In this document: piece after piece, positions 19,723 through 30,961 of the stretch
Layout: every line of letters begins with the position of its first letter
How positions within the stretch are numbered: position 1 is the first letter of the stretch
From: Trichomonas vaginalis G3
Taxonomy: Eukaryota > Parabasalia > Trichomonadida > Trichomonadidae
Assembly (NCBI RefSeq): GCF_026262505.1
Contig: NC_067205.1
Span: 19,341,645 to 19,405,644, forward strand
Length of the DNA stretch: 64,000 nucleotides
Direction: 5' to 3'
Translations under genes and position numbers: made by a program
Notes under the pieces: model-generated
The model's database searches: none
The model's input: only the letters and a program-made list of their open reading frames with translations
What the model was told of the DNA's origin: nothing

Positions 19723-20097
19723 TTAGAAGTTGGACCGTCGAATAAGTCGTGTTAGATTTCCAAATGAAAACAAAATTTTATTATAATCTTCTGTGATGAT
19801 AACAAAGTTACATAACTGGTTTCGGATTACTTTGAGATCATAAAATGGATCAAAATGATATTGAGTAGTAGCATAAACCCTAACGAAGTTTGAGCCGAAT
19901 AGATTTAAGTTTCTTGAGAAATCAGTTGATCCACAGCAATGAATAATTTTGACAGAAATGGATTCAAATGAATTTTCTATAATAAATTTAACACTTGATA
20001 GAAAATATATTGTTTCTGAAAGTTTGAAATTCATTGTAATATCTTTGGAAGTGAAATCTCTTGTAATAATAAAAACAAGAATCATGGAATTTTGCAA
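19723..20097 (-). pseudogene. BspA-like protein, C-terminal fragment
   Basis: The frame encodes IIHCCGSTDFSRNLNLFGSN, ATTQYHFDPFYDLKVIRNQ, CNFVIITEDYN and TRLIRRSNF, which matches the C-terminus of the BspA-like gene at 24,137-25,018 almost block for block. The leucine-rich repeats expected upstream are missing and there is no ATG at the open end, so it is a detached 3' fragment. Confidence 0.75.
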
Positions 20098-20136
20098 CTA
20101 TATCAAGAACTTTGAAGCTCTTGGCTTCTTCACGCC

Positions 20137-20245
20137 CATCTGACATTAATTCAATTTTTTGATAATTGGCATGAAGAGATATTGAAAATTAACCTTAAAC
20201 ATCAGAATTGATGGTCATGTCATAGGGGTGTAAGTGCATCCTTAA
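20137..20245 (-). mobile_element. TTAA miniature element, truncated diverged copy
   Basis: Aligns with the reverse complement of 34,324-34,450: TCTGACA, ATGAAGAGATAT, AACCTTAAACA, ATGTCA and the terminal GTAAGTGCATCCTTAA. The other end is lost. Confidence 0.6.
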
Positions 20246-20562
20246 TGATTCTTTAACTAATTCTGAAACTGATTTTGTGGTTTGAATAAGTTTGATTCTT
20301 TCAATTGTAGAACAATTACAAACGATCTCTTATATCAAGTGATGAACACTTCGACGAAAATGAAATAAATTTAATTTTGATACAAGATATAAATGCATCA
20401 TTTGTTCATAAATGCGAATCATGTCACACTTTTTCTCGAATTTCTGAATTTGAGTTTTGATTGAATTAGTTTACTAAATATGCCAATCAAAGTCTAGCAA
20501 AATCATTGATGAGCATAAACAAATACATGTTCCGAAAATTAGATAAACTATAGTTTATGTCA
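20246..20562. other. Intergenic
   Basis: About 0.3 kb, AT-rich, no feature seen. Confidence 0.5.
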
Positions 20563-21579
20563 TTAACTTAAGAATAAAACAGAAATAAAGTATCTACCAG
20601 AAATAAAATTTATATATGGACGAAATGAACAATTTTTCTTTTCTTTCTTTTGGTCAAATAATAATGCAAAATCAAAATTTCCTTCGCATGGGCTTATATC
20701 TATGAAAAGAAAAATAATCTTAAATGAAGATTCTCCTATTTCTGATGTAAAAACATTAGATCCAAAATCTGGATCATCAATACTACATCGATGTAAATAA
20801 TAATATCCATTCCAATTTCCATCAAATAAATATCCGCCTCTATTGTTTCTGAAGTTTGAATCGAAAATATCAAGTCTATTAAAAGCAATTTGAATCAAAC
20901 TTTCCGAATTTTGAACTTGAGAATTATTAATATAATTGCATAGTCCAATTTTTCCTGGACATAACCAAATATCAGAAATTATCGATTGAGATGCTTTTAA
21001 ATTCTGAAAATTACAAAATGAAACATTTACTATAGATTGACTTTGAACATAAGCAAAACTCGGTTCATCTAGTGAAATACAGTTAGAAATGTTTGATTTA
21101 GAAAGTGATGTAAAACCTTGATATTGGTAAATCATATAAGGAACTGAACTATTTCCTCCATTACAAATTGATCCTTGGAGGATTGTACTGTTGATATTGC
21201 CATTGAAATGAAGAAATTGGCCATGTGAAGGAAATTGGCTTTCAAATGAACAGAATTTATCAATAATAATGGTAGTATTACTAGAATTTTTAATATATAC
21301 TGTACCTGGACCTTGGGAAAAAATATTTTCAATAAGTAAAATCGAGTAATCACTTGTATTTTCGAATTTAACTGCTCTATCATGAAGGTTGACGAATTTG
21401 CAGACGTATGCAAAGCATTTGTTCTCTGCTGGAGCAACTTGTTGGTTTTTGCCTGAAATAACAACAGAAGGAGGATCAATTCCTTCATAATAAAGGGCCC
21501 AAACGGAATTTTGATCTTCGTATCTATGAACATATCTCTTAAATACAACTAATTTGATAGTGAAAACGCAGCGAAGAAA
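20563..21579 (-). CDS. Pmp-like beta-helix family protein (unit P3), start unclear
   Basis: A 338-codon open frame on the minus strand: KRYVHRYEDQNSVWALYYEG, KCFAYVCKFVNLHDRAVKF, FCSFESQFPSHGQF, STILQGSICNGG, SLSKSNISNCIS, VNVSFCNFQNLKA, IFDSNFRNN and ISPCEGNFDFALLF. Like P2 it lacks an in-frame ATG upstream of 21135. The nearest ATG after the family block (21583) is one base out of frame. It is inverted relative to P2. In the duplicated arm (42,391-43,401) one T fewer puts that ATG in frame, so the exact base count near 21,554 decides whether this is an intact gene. Confidence 0.65.
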   Translation of the reverse strand, partial: FLRCVFTIKLVVFKRYVHRYEDQNSVWALYYEGIDPPSVVISGKNQQVAPAENKCFAYVCKFVNLHDRAVKFENTSDYSILLIENIFSQGPGTVYIKNSSNTTIIIDKFCSFESQFPSHGQFLHFNGNINSTILQGSICNGGNSSVPYMIYQYQGFTSLSKSNISNCISLDEPSFAYVQSQSIVNVSFCNFQNLKASQSIISDIWLCPGKIGLCNYINNSQVQNSESLIQIAFNRLDIFDSNFRNNRGGYLFDGNWNGYYYLHRCSIDDPDFGSNVFTSEIGESSFKIIFLFIDISPCEGNFDFALLFDQKKEKKNCSFRPYINFISGRYFISVLFLS

Positions 21580-21614
21580 TCATTACAAAAGTAAAAAAAG
21601 ACTGGGGGAACACT
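21580..21614 (-). promoter_or_regulatory. Conserved Pmp-family upstream block (P3)
   Basis: On the minus strand: AGTGTTCCCCCAGTCTTTTT followed by TACTTTTGTAATGA. Same spacing to the body as in P2, P4 and P6. Confidence 0.55.
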
Positions 21615-24136
21615 AGAATTAATTTGAAATAAGCAACTAAGCCAAGAACTCATTACAATACGTGATATTAAAGTACAAGATTTAATTTACCATGGAACAT
21701 GTACTATAGTAAACAAAGCTGTTTTTTTTTCTGTTGTTTTGGAATGTAAAATTTAGATTTGATGCGTTTGCTGAAATCTCAAATGATCTGTATATAAAGG
21801 AAATAGTAATAGAGTATCAATCATAAGCAGCCGGATTCATCTAATATGAAGTTATGACAAATGGATTTAGCGATAAATTTTGAAAATTTGCGCAATCTCG
21901 TAGTGGACTTACATCTGATATATTTTCATGTTTAAATTCTACTGAATTATATTTTTTTAATACCACTCATAATTGCTCCAGATCCCCCAGAAGTAACGAT
22001 CACATTCAAAAATGAAAGATTGATTTCTAAAATAAAGGTCAAAAAATCATGACATCAAAATCATTAACAAAATATTACAACAAAGAGAGGAATTGATAAT
22101 TGAATATAAATTGTCTATTATTTTCAATTCAAAAATATATTGTTAAAAGGTGACCAAACTATTTTTTGAAAGTCCGCCATAACTTTAATGGTACTATTTC
22201 AGCGTGTACAATAAATACAAAAATTCTAAGAGTGCCACATAAAATAGTACTTTAGACTTGAGTTAATGCTACCAAGCAAATGTTAAAAAGATGACTTTAG
22301 TGTTTTGATAATCAAAGATTAAAATCATTATTGTCTAAATCAATAATCATAACGACAGAAGTTAATGTTTTTTCATCAGTGCTTTAAATCCACTTTTAAA
22401 AGTATACCTCAAAAATCAAAATATCAAAAAAAATTGGCCGATAGGTTTGGCTTTAATTTTTGTCTGCTTTTATGATTTGATATGGATGTTATAATTTTAA
22501 AAGTTGAGCCAAATTCACCAATAGATTTTTGAGATTTGCAAATACTCAATAATTTTCAGCGTGTTATCTTTTATTAAAAGAACTATTTGGTTTCAGTATC
22601 ATATAAATTGATATTTACTTTCTATTTGAACCTTCATTTAGCTAATGATTTAATAATACAGATTTCATCTAGTCCTTATAAGAGAATTTTGAATTTGTTA
22701 TAATAAAAAAACAAACAGATATAGCTTACACTTCTATAATAAAGATACCTTTTATAGAAATCAGTATGAAATGTGTTTTGGCTTATTGGAAGCATATCAG
22801 ACATAATCGCCATAATCAAAAAATCTATATACCCAATAAGTAATAAATTTGTCGATATAGATTTTCCATAAAATTAGTTTTTAGTCTGATCTTAAAATAA
22901 ATTTAATTTTTTATAAAAAAAATCACATTTAAAAGTACCTTTTTAGTAGCTCGAAATCCTGTTGGTGGATTTCGGGCGTACTTCAAAATTAGCTTTTCTT
23001 CTACATATGCAAGCTATATTTTAAATATGGGGCAAATCGAATCGGCGAAAGGAGTTTAGTTACCTTTTATTGTTATTGAATAAAGCAGTAGAAGTTTTAA
23101 TAAATGATATAATAATGATATAAACTATGATTATAATCTATTTAGTATGAAATGAGACAAATTTAATCACATTTGAGAAATCAAAATTGAATTCAATCAA
23201 TTCATTCTCCTTTATAAGAATATATTAAAAGTTGTGTAATAAGGCCGTGAGCAATGCTTTCAATTTTTACTTCCTCCTTTTCAATTTTATACTTCCTCTT
23301 TCCTCTCTCAATTTTACTTCCCCATTTCATTTTTAATGTTGTTCGGAGAAGAGGGTGCCTGATCATGATCAGAGAAGAACCATATGAAGGGAAAACATCA
23401 TAGCACGATGGATTTCCATCTCGGACTACACTTGTAAGATATTCTCAAAAAAATTTCAACCTGATATCCGATTCCTAACAATTGATAAAATATCTGAATG
23501 CATTCCCAGCCTATAATTTTGTTTCCTATCAAAACAATGCATGTATATTTAATGAATTCCCGTTTTATGCAGATTTCTTGAAAATTCAAAGAATTTTCAA
23601 GAAATTCCAGAAATTCTTCAGAGTATATGCAGTGAAAATGGTATCATTACAATGTACATTTGAGGGGATAGTTTATTATCAATAATATCCTCGTTTTGAT
23701 GAAAACTCGCAAATCATGTTTAAAAAAACCACATTTTTTTCAGCTCAAAAGGCAGGTATATTGCTATTTAAGTCAATTATGCTATGGATAAACATTTATT
23801 TTGATATTTAGTCTTTAATTAAAAGTAAATTTTATTCAACAGATTTAATTCCCAAAAAGAAGGTATGCACTATGTTTCTATCGTTTCTTCGACAGCTTTT
23901 TCCTGCCTTCGACACTTTTTCCCGGGGGAATGTATGTAATATTTTCGTTTAATAAAAATATCGATTCTATCATAGGGAAATTTGGATTGAAAACTAAACT
24001 AGTGATTAATTAATACCAATTCTAATCAGCGATATTCAAATGTGATTAAAAATCTATTTAGTAACAAACAAAATACAAACAAAATTTATTAAAATTAAAA
24101 ACAAAACAAAAAGCAAATTATTGATAAAATTAACAA
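21615..24136. other. 2.5-kb gene-poor region
   Basis: No credible coding frame on either strand. A pyrimidine-rich stretch with repeated ACTTCCTC and CAATTTTA units lies at about 23,255-23,335. The rest is plain AT-rich DNA. Confidence 0.5.
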
Positions 24137-25018
24137 TTATAAGTTGGATCGTCGAATAAGTCGTGTTTGACTTCCAACTGCAAATTGAATAGGGTTATAG
24201 TCTTCTGTGAGGATGGCAAAGTTACATGACTGTTTTCGAATAACTTTGAAACCACAGAATGTATCAAATTGATATTTATTAGTAACATAAACTTTAATTG
24301 GATCTGATTCAAATATTGATTGAATATTTGAGAAATCTGTTGATCCACAGTAATGAACAATTTCAATTGATGTAGATCTAAATGCAAATCTACCTATTGA
24401 TTCAACTGTCAACAGAATATAAATTGTCTTTGAAAGTTTACAATTACAAAATGCGAAATCTCCTATGGATATCATTTTCTTTGGAATTGTTGTAATATCA
24501 TGACAACATTCTAAACTATTGGAGCCTAATCTAGTAACATTCTTAATGATTTCATTTGTTATAGAATTACAATGTGAAAATCCATATTCTTCAATGGAAA
24601 CAATTCTTACTCCATCAAAATATGCAAGATTGATATCATTCATAAACATAAATGAACTTATTGTAAATGATTCATTTTTAAGTGAAAACTTTCTTAAGTT
24701 CATGCAATCTCGAAAACAACTTGAACCAAAATATTGACATGAATGACAATCAATTTCATTGAGACTCGTGCAAAAACTGAAACAGTAATCTCCAATATAG
24801 TTGATCTTATCTGGTAATGAAATAATTGTTAAATTTGTACAATGTCCAAAACAATATGAACCTAAATTTGTAACCAAATGAGGGATTGAAATCGAAATTA
24901 ATGAAATACAATACATAAAGCATGAATTGCCTATTTTGGTAACTGAATTAGGAATATTAATTTCTCTTAAATTTTGACATTCATAAAATGATTCTAAGTA
25001 TAATTCTGTAATTTCGTT
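24137..25018 (-). CDS. BspA-like leucine-rich repeat surface protein, 5' end cut by Polinton
   Basis: A 293-residue open frame on the minus strand, running from the A-tract at the Polinton edge to the stop. It consists of TpLRR/BspA-type repeats of about 23 residues (LREINIPNSVTKIGNSCF, LTIISLPDKINYIGDYCF, IEEYGFSHCNSIT, ISIGDFAFCNCKLSKT, VESIGRFAFRSTSIEIVHYC). A family-specific C-terminus follows (YQFDTFCGFKVIRKQSCNF, then TRLIRRSNL). BspA-like proteins are a very large trichomonad surface family. The N-terminus is missing: the repeat region is interrupted by 16 A/T and then the Polinton terminal repeat, so the remaining gene has no start of its own. Confidence 0.85.
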   Translation of the reverse strand, partial: NEITELYLESFYECQNLREINIPNSVTKIGNSCFMYCISLISISIPHLVTNLGSYCFGHCTNLTIISLPDKINYIGDYCFSFCTSLNEIDCHSCQYFGSSCFRDCMNLRKFSLKNESFTISSFMFMNDINLAYFDGVRIVSIEEYGFSHCNSITNEIIKNVTRLGSNSLECCHDITTIPKKMISIGDFAFCNCKLSKTIYILLTVESIGRFAFRSTSIEIVHYCGSTDFSNIQSIFESDPIKVYVTNKYQFDTFCGFKVIRKQSCNFAILTEDYNPIQFAVGSQTRLIRRSNL

Positions 25019-25041
25019 AAAAAAAAAAAAAAAGGTAGTGG

Positions 25042-25139
25042 GGCTTCCAGGCGCGTTGCGCCCTCTAGCCCTGAAGATGTTTAGTATAAATGAAGTTTTT
25101 ATTCGGAGGGCTTCCAGGCGCGTTGCGCCCTCTAGCCCA
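25042..25139. repeat. Duplicated 31-bp GC-rich hairpin unit in Polinton terminal repeat
   Basis: GGGCTTCCAGGCGCGTTG... ending CTCTAGCCC occurs at 25,042-25,072 and 25,109-25,139. Each unit has a GGCGC/GCGCC stem and outer GGGCT/AGCCC complementarity, so it can fold as a hairpin. It stands out sharply against the AT-rich surroundings. Confidence 0.85.
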
Positions 25140-25404
25140 TAAAAAATTTCTGAGGACGAGCCAGCCGTTGACTTTTTTGTATAGCACTCAAAATAGTATA
25201 ACTTTGTCCGGACAAGTAAGGGTCTATCGTCGCTACAGGAAAAGTTACAGGCGTTCCAAGGAAGTATACTTTGAGAAGCCTTTTCCCCCTTATAGAATGA
25301 GATAAGACGGTTATTTTACAAAACTGACAACACTTTGACCGAGTAGTTTTTTGTGCTGAACAAAAAGTGTCATATAAACATCTGTCAAAAACCGCTTTTT
25401 AACT

Positions 25405-25409
25405 TCACT
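25405..25409 (+). promoter_or_regulatory. Initiator of first Polinton gene
   Basis: TCACT with +1 A at 25407, 7 nt before the ATG at 25414. It matches the host-type initiator and is present in the second copy (47,177-47,181). Confidence 0.65.
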
Positions 25410-25413
25410 TAAA

Positions 25414-27106
25414 ATGCCACGTAAGCTACGTAAGAATATACGTAAGAGGAAGAGAGCATTGAAACATCCAATAGTAAAACTGACACCACAACAACAGTTG
25501 CAACAACAAATGATGAATGACCCCACTATGTTGCAACAAATGTCAAGCAACCCTATGCTTTTAAACCGAGTTCTTGGTGCACAGAGTGGAGGTTTAAGAG
25601 CGGCACTTTTAGCGAAAATGGCAGGCTATGGTGGAGCCGCAGACGGAACAGCTTATAACCCTCAAAGTCAAATGAATTTGAGTTCACTCAAAAATCAAAT
25701 AACAAATGTCAAAAAGTCAAACATAGACATACAGAAACAAATAAGTGAAAACGAAAAGAAACTAGAATATGACAGACACACAAAGAAACTCAATGAGTTA
25801 AACGTAGAGAAAAAGAAGAAAGAAGAACAACTGAAAGAACTAAGTACAGAGGAATATGCGAAAAAAGTGTCAGAAAAAGCAGCAGAAGTAGCAAAAATGG
25901 AACAAGATGTTATAAATTTGAAAAACCATACTACTCAATATAAAGTACTGAAAGATGAAGAAATAAAACAAAAAGCCCTGAAGACATATATGGATAGCGA
26001 TGAGTATAAAAAAGAAGTTGAAGCAAATGTAAAGGCAGAAAAACTTTTACAGTTGCAAAACCAAACCGTACAGTATGAAAACTTAGCACAAGAAAGTAAA
26101 AATAACGACGCAGCCATGCAAAAGGCAATGAAAAGCGCAGAATATATAAAAGCTAATAATGACTGGTTAGATGCCCAAGCCAACGCTAAAGCAGCCCAAC
26201 TTATAGGGTCAATAAGGACAAAAATACAAGCGGATGAAGACAGTTCAAATGAAGCTTTAATGAATGCTGACTTTAAGAACGCCTTCGAAGCTCTTCATAG
26301 TAAGGTGAAACTAGTGAACGACTTCTCATCTGGAAAGAAACTGAAGTCTGAAGGTTTCGACAAAAGAGTTAAGAGAAGTAGCACAAAATATGACGAAAAT
26401 AACAGATGCAGCAACGAGACAGGCAGTTCAAAGTGCCTATGACGCCGTTAGAGCAACTGTTGTGGAAAGTCAAGAAAAGAGTTACAACAGACCAAAACAG
26501 ACCTAGTAAATGCTTTCTTAAAAACGAAAAGTCAGGTAGGACATTATGCTGCAGATGGAACATATGTGCCAGCTGGTGGAACTTATATACCAGCTGGTGG
26601 AACTTATATACTAGCTAGTGGAACTTATATACCACCAAACCTCAAGAGAAGCACCTGCACCAGGACTACCTAAAACATTTACATCGTCACATGGACACAG
26701 ACACAGGCATGCACCAAAACCAACACAACAACCAACAGTTCAAAATCCAACACAACAACCAACAGTTCAAAATCCAGCACAACAACAACAACCAACAGTT
26801 CAAAATCCAGCACAACAACAACAACCAGCACAGCAACCAACAGTTCAAAACCCTGCACAACAACAACCACAAACAGAGCAAGGACATAAAAGAAGTAGAG
26901 AACAAGGAAACCAAGAATTCTTAAAAATGCTAAAGGAAGATTATGGTTACCCAGCTACTCTTGACTTTAGTGACAGATATAAAGAAGCTATTAGAAAGTT
27001 CAAGGAAGGAAATACTGACCCGAACCTATTTAGCTTTATGGCTCAGCACCAAATGGGATATAATTTCAAACCTGGAAATACAAACTCGCTAAGGAATATG
27101 ATTTAA
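25414..27106 (+). other. Polinton part: coiled-coil, Gln-rich protein region
   Basis: Basic N-terminus (MPRKLRKNIRKRKRALKH), then a Q/M-rich stretch, about 250 residues of coiled coil, and a run of short P-T-V-Q-N-P-A-Q-Q repeats (about 26,720-26,880). It may be a capsid-associated or DNA-binding structural protein, but no homology is recognised. Fossil, with several breaks; the corresponding part in the other copy is 47,186-48,840. Confidence 0.55.
26718..26870 (+). repeat. Short tandem P-T-V-Q-N-P-Q-Q coding repeat
   Basis: Repeated units of CAACAGTTCAAAATCC and CAACAACAAC encode a Gln/Pro/Asn-rich low-complexity run inside the first Polinton protein region. Confidence 0.75.
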
Positions 27107-28745
27107 TAGCATATCATCCAAATGACATGACTGAATTTACTCCGAGATATTTGGTGTCAGAGCTAAATGATATTTCAACTCTCTTCATGAACGCGTAAAA
27201 AATAGAGACGGAACGAAAGAAGAAAGGTTTATGAGTCCGGATGACTTAGATGGAATTGTTAAAAACGGTCTCGGAATATATGAAATGCCAGCAGATGAGG
27301 TACAAGAAACTCCACAGGAAGAAGTTCAGATACAACCAGACATGGAAGAAATAGTTCAGCAACAACAGCTAGAAGAGCCTGAAGGAAACGAACAAGTCCC
27401 TCCTTGGAAACTAACTTCACAGAACTAGATGAAGATTTGGAACAGCCGAAAAATCTTGACCCTCAACAAGAGTATGAGGTGAATATGGAATCTTTCAAGA
27501 GTCTAAGAAAAATTCGGCTGACATGGTGAAGAATATCGAAAAATGTTTGCCGACATACAAAAGACTCCAACACCAGATGAAAATATTCAGCATAGAATGG
27601 AAGTACTGAAAGAAAATGTACGCAAATACAATAACCCTTTTTACTTACGACCATATAACGTTCAATCTTTGGCTGAACTCGGTGAAAATAAAAGGTTAAA
27701 TTTCACCAAAACATATAGAAATGAAACATTGTTTAAAGTTCATTCAGAACCTAACCAATATGGAAACAAACTACTTTTGTTTCTGCAGACTATGGAACTA
27801 CAATGAGATGGGGTCATAAAGCTAACCCGGATAGGTGGTTCATAAACTTACAACCACAATTCCAAGAAGTTGTAGACGCAATGGAAGTGAATGGTGAACC
27901 AGATATAGCTGGTATTTTCAGCGGGCTTTAATGCCATTGAAAGATATGAAAGATGCAGATATTTTGGACCAGTATGAAATGAACATGGCTGATGGAAATA
28001 TAACACCTGACGTTCTAGAACATTTATCTCAAAGAACTACACAGAACCATAAAGATGGTATATTTGGTGAAGAGTTTAGAAGAAAGTTAGGGAGACAGAA
28101 GGAAGAGAACCTATTGTACATGACCTTGCAACGAAAGTTTACAAATGTCATAAAAACTTACTTTGCAGACAATGAACCGAGAAGGGATGAATATTTAAGA
28201 AAACTCAAATGGACAGTACCAAATGAAATGTTAGTATTGAAAAACATGTTCTTGACAAAATAAAACAACTACAGAAATAAATGACGCAAGACTGAAACAT
28301 TGGGTAAAAGCTTTCCCATTCACAAAAGATATTATTGGTTAACATGGAAAGAAAACCAGAATGGCTACAAAACATATATTTGGAAACGAGCTTATTCCAT
28401 ATGGACAAGTCTGTTTGAAGAGCTTGAACGGAAACTCAGGAAAGAGTCATGCAAACAATACGCGAAGACTCAATACAAACTATGACAAAATCTTTCTAGG
28501 ATATAGGTTACCTGAGATGGGCGACCAGAGCCCAAAGGCAAAAAGGACATGGGAAATTTACAACTACTAGGTGAACATGAGCAAAGATGCAACAACTTGA
28601 AGCAGAGGGCAAGTTACCAAAAGCGACACCAAAGAAGAAGAGAAGAGTAGAACAAAGTGAAAGTAGTGAAGAAGTAACTTCATCTAGTGAAAGTAGTGGC
28701 AATGAAGGAAAAAGAAGAGTTAAAAACTCAGCCAGGAAGAAGTAA
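27107..28745 (+). other. Polinton part: unknown protein region
   Basis: Continuous coding-like composition with acidic Gln-rich and helical segments, ending in a Ser/Glu-rich and basic tail. No family recognised. Fossil; the counterpart is 48,841-50,515. Confidence 0.4.
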
Positions 28746-28810
28746 AGCTTGGTCCACGTGGGTTCTATTATGACACATAAATCCAACTATTCTATATTTT
28801 TACCCATATG

Positions 28811-30266
28811 AAATGTACGCCGCTCAGAATAAACGCCAACAGTTTTGGATGCCATGAACGGAAATGTTTCCGAATGGTATAACGAATGCGACAATGCCAT
28901 TAGAGGTCAGAAATAGTTCCTGGAACTTACGAATATACAACTGCTGTTTCTTATGGAAATGTAGGTGAGTTTGGTGAAGGTTCTTCAACAACAGTAGATA
29001 TTGCTTGCGACAGGTTTCATATTATTTCTATTGACAACTCATTCTTATACGTGGAACAAGACATTGAAATAAACTTCTGCCAAGTTGTCTGACAAGAAAG
29101 GTTGCAATGGAATTTTCTATGTCGGATCCAATATGCTCCAGAAGTTTTCATGGGATATAAGATATATTCTAATCTGACTTAGTTCAAACAGTAACATGGG
29201 CAAACTATGAATGGTTCGCTTTGAGAACTCAGTACAACCACAAGCTAGAGAACAAACAGACCAATATGCAACTATTGAGAAAATAAGAAGACTTGACCTA
29301 ACGTTCCAGGAGTTTATGTTAACCTTTCTGGTTCAGATGGAAATGCTTTACTAAAGTAAAACTGAAACTTAGAGTTCCTTGTCATCTTTCCTCATCTTCA
29401 GGTTTTTTAAGATACTTGCCAAACTGGGCAGGAAAAATTTCTATCGAACTTACTCCAAGCAAAAATAACTTAGTCATTGCACCAACACAAGACCCATTCA
29501 CTTTACTGTAGCTGGAACTGGTGGAGCCAAGTTCTGTGACTTTTTGCAAAGACAAAGTTGACTTAGACTTTGGTTTCTCAAACTTCAACACTGAAGTAAA
29601 CTATTATTTCAATGCTGCTGGAACTGCTTGGGACCCAGTTAAGTTCACATGCGAAAAATTTGAATGCAAGAGAATAGAAAGCAGACTTGCAGTCTATATG
29701 TTGGACCAGATATTTCAAAATGCTTTAGCTGCCAAATATATTGCAGTTCCACTTATGTTCCTATACACCAAATATCTGTCAAAGACTTTGCAGGTGAAGT
29801 TGGAAACCAAAGTGCTGACCCAGGTGCAAGAACAGATATTGCTTTAACAACTGCAATGAAACATGCAGATACTATGTTTGTACTGTTTCAGACAACTATA
29901 AATGACTATTCTTGTTTCTACAACCCTGGTATTAAATATCATATAAACATAGATGGCAAATATTATCCAAGAGAAGAATATTCTACAGTTGAGGATATGA
30001 GGTCATACAACTTGACATTAGATGCTATGAACTTTAACAACAACTTCACAACAACCATTAACCCTGAAATGCAAAGTTCTATTATGCCATATGTGAAAGT
30101 ATGGACTCATACAGGAGGTCAAAAAACTCAATATACAAATGGAGACCGTTCAAACTTTTGGCTTGGCATTCCATTTGCTGACTCAGAAGACTTTATGGGT
30201 GGTATTTCAACTGTTGGTACTGTACAAATACAATATACTGGTGACAGAGACGGTCAGATGAATTGA
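28811..30266 (+). other. Polinton part: candidate major capsid protein region
   Basis: A region of about 480 codons rich in aromatic and beta-forming residues, in the position of a capsid gene. Segments such as VNLSGSDGNAF and VKVWTHTGGQKTQY look like jelly-roll strands. The double-jelly-roll assignment is inference. Fossil with several breaks; the counterpart is 50,541-51,990. Confidence 0.4.
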
Positions 30267-30279
30267 AAGCAAAGAAGTT

Positions 30280-30545
30280 TACAAAAACCAATAGCACTTT
30301 TCACGGAAGATGCTCTTTTGAAGATTCGTTCGATGAAACCTGCTGGGGCTCCTCAGATTGCATAACGACAGCTTCCATCGAGCAGATTTTTGGCAGCAGG
30401 TCAGTAAGTTGTTCTTGAACTGACTTCTCTCCGTCAAATATTGACAGTACGCCAGTTTTGACATAATATTGTATATAAACTTACCTTTAGAATATCTGTA
30501 AGTTTTGAAGTTATATTTTTGTCTGCTTCAAGAACTTTCACCATT
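30280..30545 (-). other. Polinton part: small minus-strand gene region
   Basis: Short coding-like region beginning MVKVLEADKN. No family recognised. Fossil; the counterpart is 52,010-52,274. Confidence 0.35.
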
Positions 30546-30893
30546 TTCAGTTATACCAACTTTCTTTGCTTTATGAAATATTTTGGTTCAGCAAAGACTG
30601 CTATTCTATAACATTTCATTGTTTGTATAAAGAACTATTCTGTCAATGTATTGATTGTTTGTTGTGTTGTAAACTTTGTTTGGCTTCAATTCGAAGAGAT
30701 ACTCAAATACGTCCATCTTTTTATTCTAAGTAAAATGTCATTTCCGAAAAATAGAAGCGTAAGTGTTTCAAAAGGTTTAATGGCAGTGGCAGATGTGAAG
30801 TTAAATTCACCAACTCAAACAACAGTCAAAGTGTTATTGTCATGTCAAAGAAAGAGATGTTGAAGTGGGGAAACCATACGAAAAAAGAGAGAG

Positions 30894-30935
30894 ATATGGT
30901 GTTACCCCCTGTCTTTTTGTTACTTTTGCAATGAG
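30894..30935 (+). promoter_or_regulatory. Conserved Pmp-family upstream block (P4)
   Basis: GGTGTTACCCCCTGTCTTTT followed by TTACTTTTGCAATGAG. It begins about 12 bp after the end of the Polinton-like sequence, so the join lies right next to the family block. Confidence 0.6.
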
Positions 30936-30961
30936 TCAACAGATTCATTGTCGAAGTCTAA

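Larger units (their letters stand above)
25035..30882. mobile_element. Maverick/Polinton, left part (arm A copy)
   Basis: Fossil treatment. Starts at a terminal repeat next to a 16-bp A-tract inside a BspA-like gene. Parts in order: terminal repeat with two 31-bp GC-rich units; a coiled-coil, Gln-rich structural-type protein region; an unknown protein region; a candidate major capsid region; a small minus-strand gene; and the beginning of another small gene. The sequence then jumps to host DNA without a right terminal repeat. Reading frames are broken many times, probably mainly by read errors because the second copy is broken at other places. The element itself looks young, but I cannot date it. 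Family call rests on the terminal repeat and the gene set, which is fuller in the 46.8-57.1 kb copy. Confidence 0.8.

Noticed and set aside
23255-23335. Pyrimidine-rich repeats as a regulatory element
   Set aside because: Simple low-complexity sequence in a gene-poor spacer, with no gene nearby.
26679-26914. Leu/Val-rich minus-strand frames
   Set aside because: They are the reverse of CAACAA-type coding repeats in the Polinton Gln-rich region.
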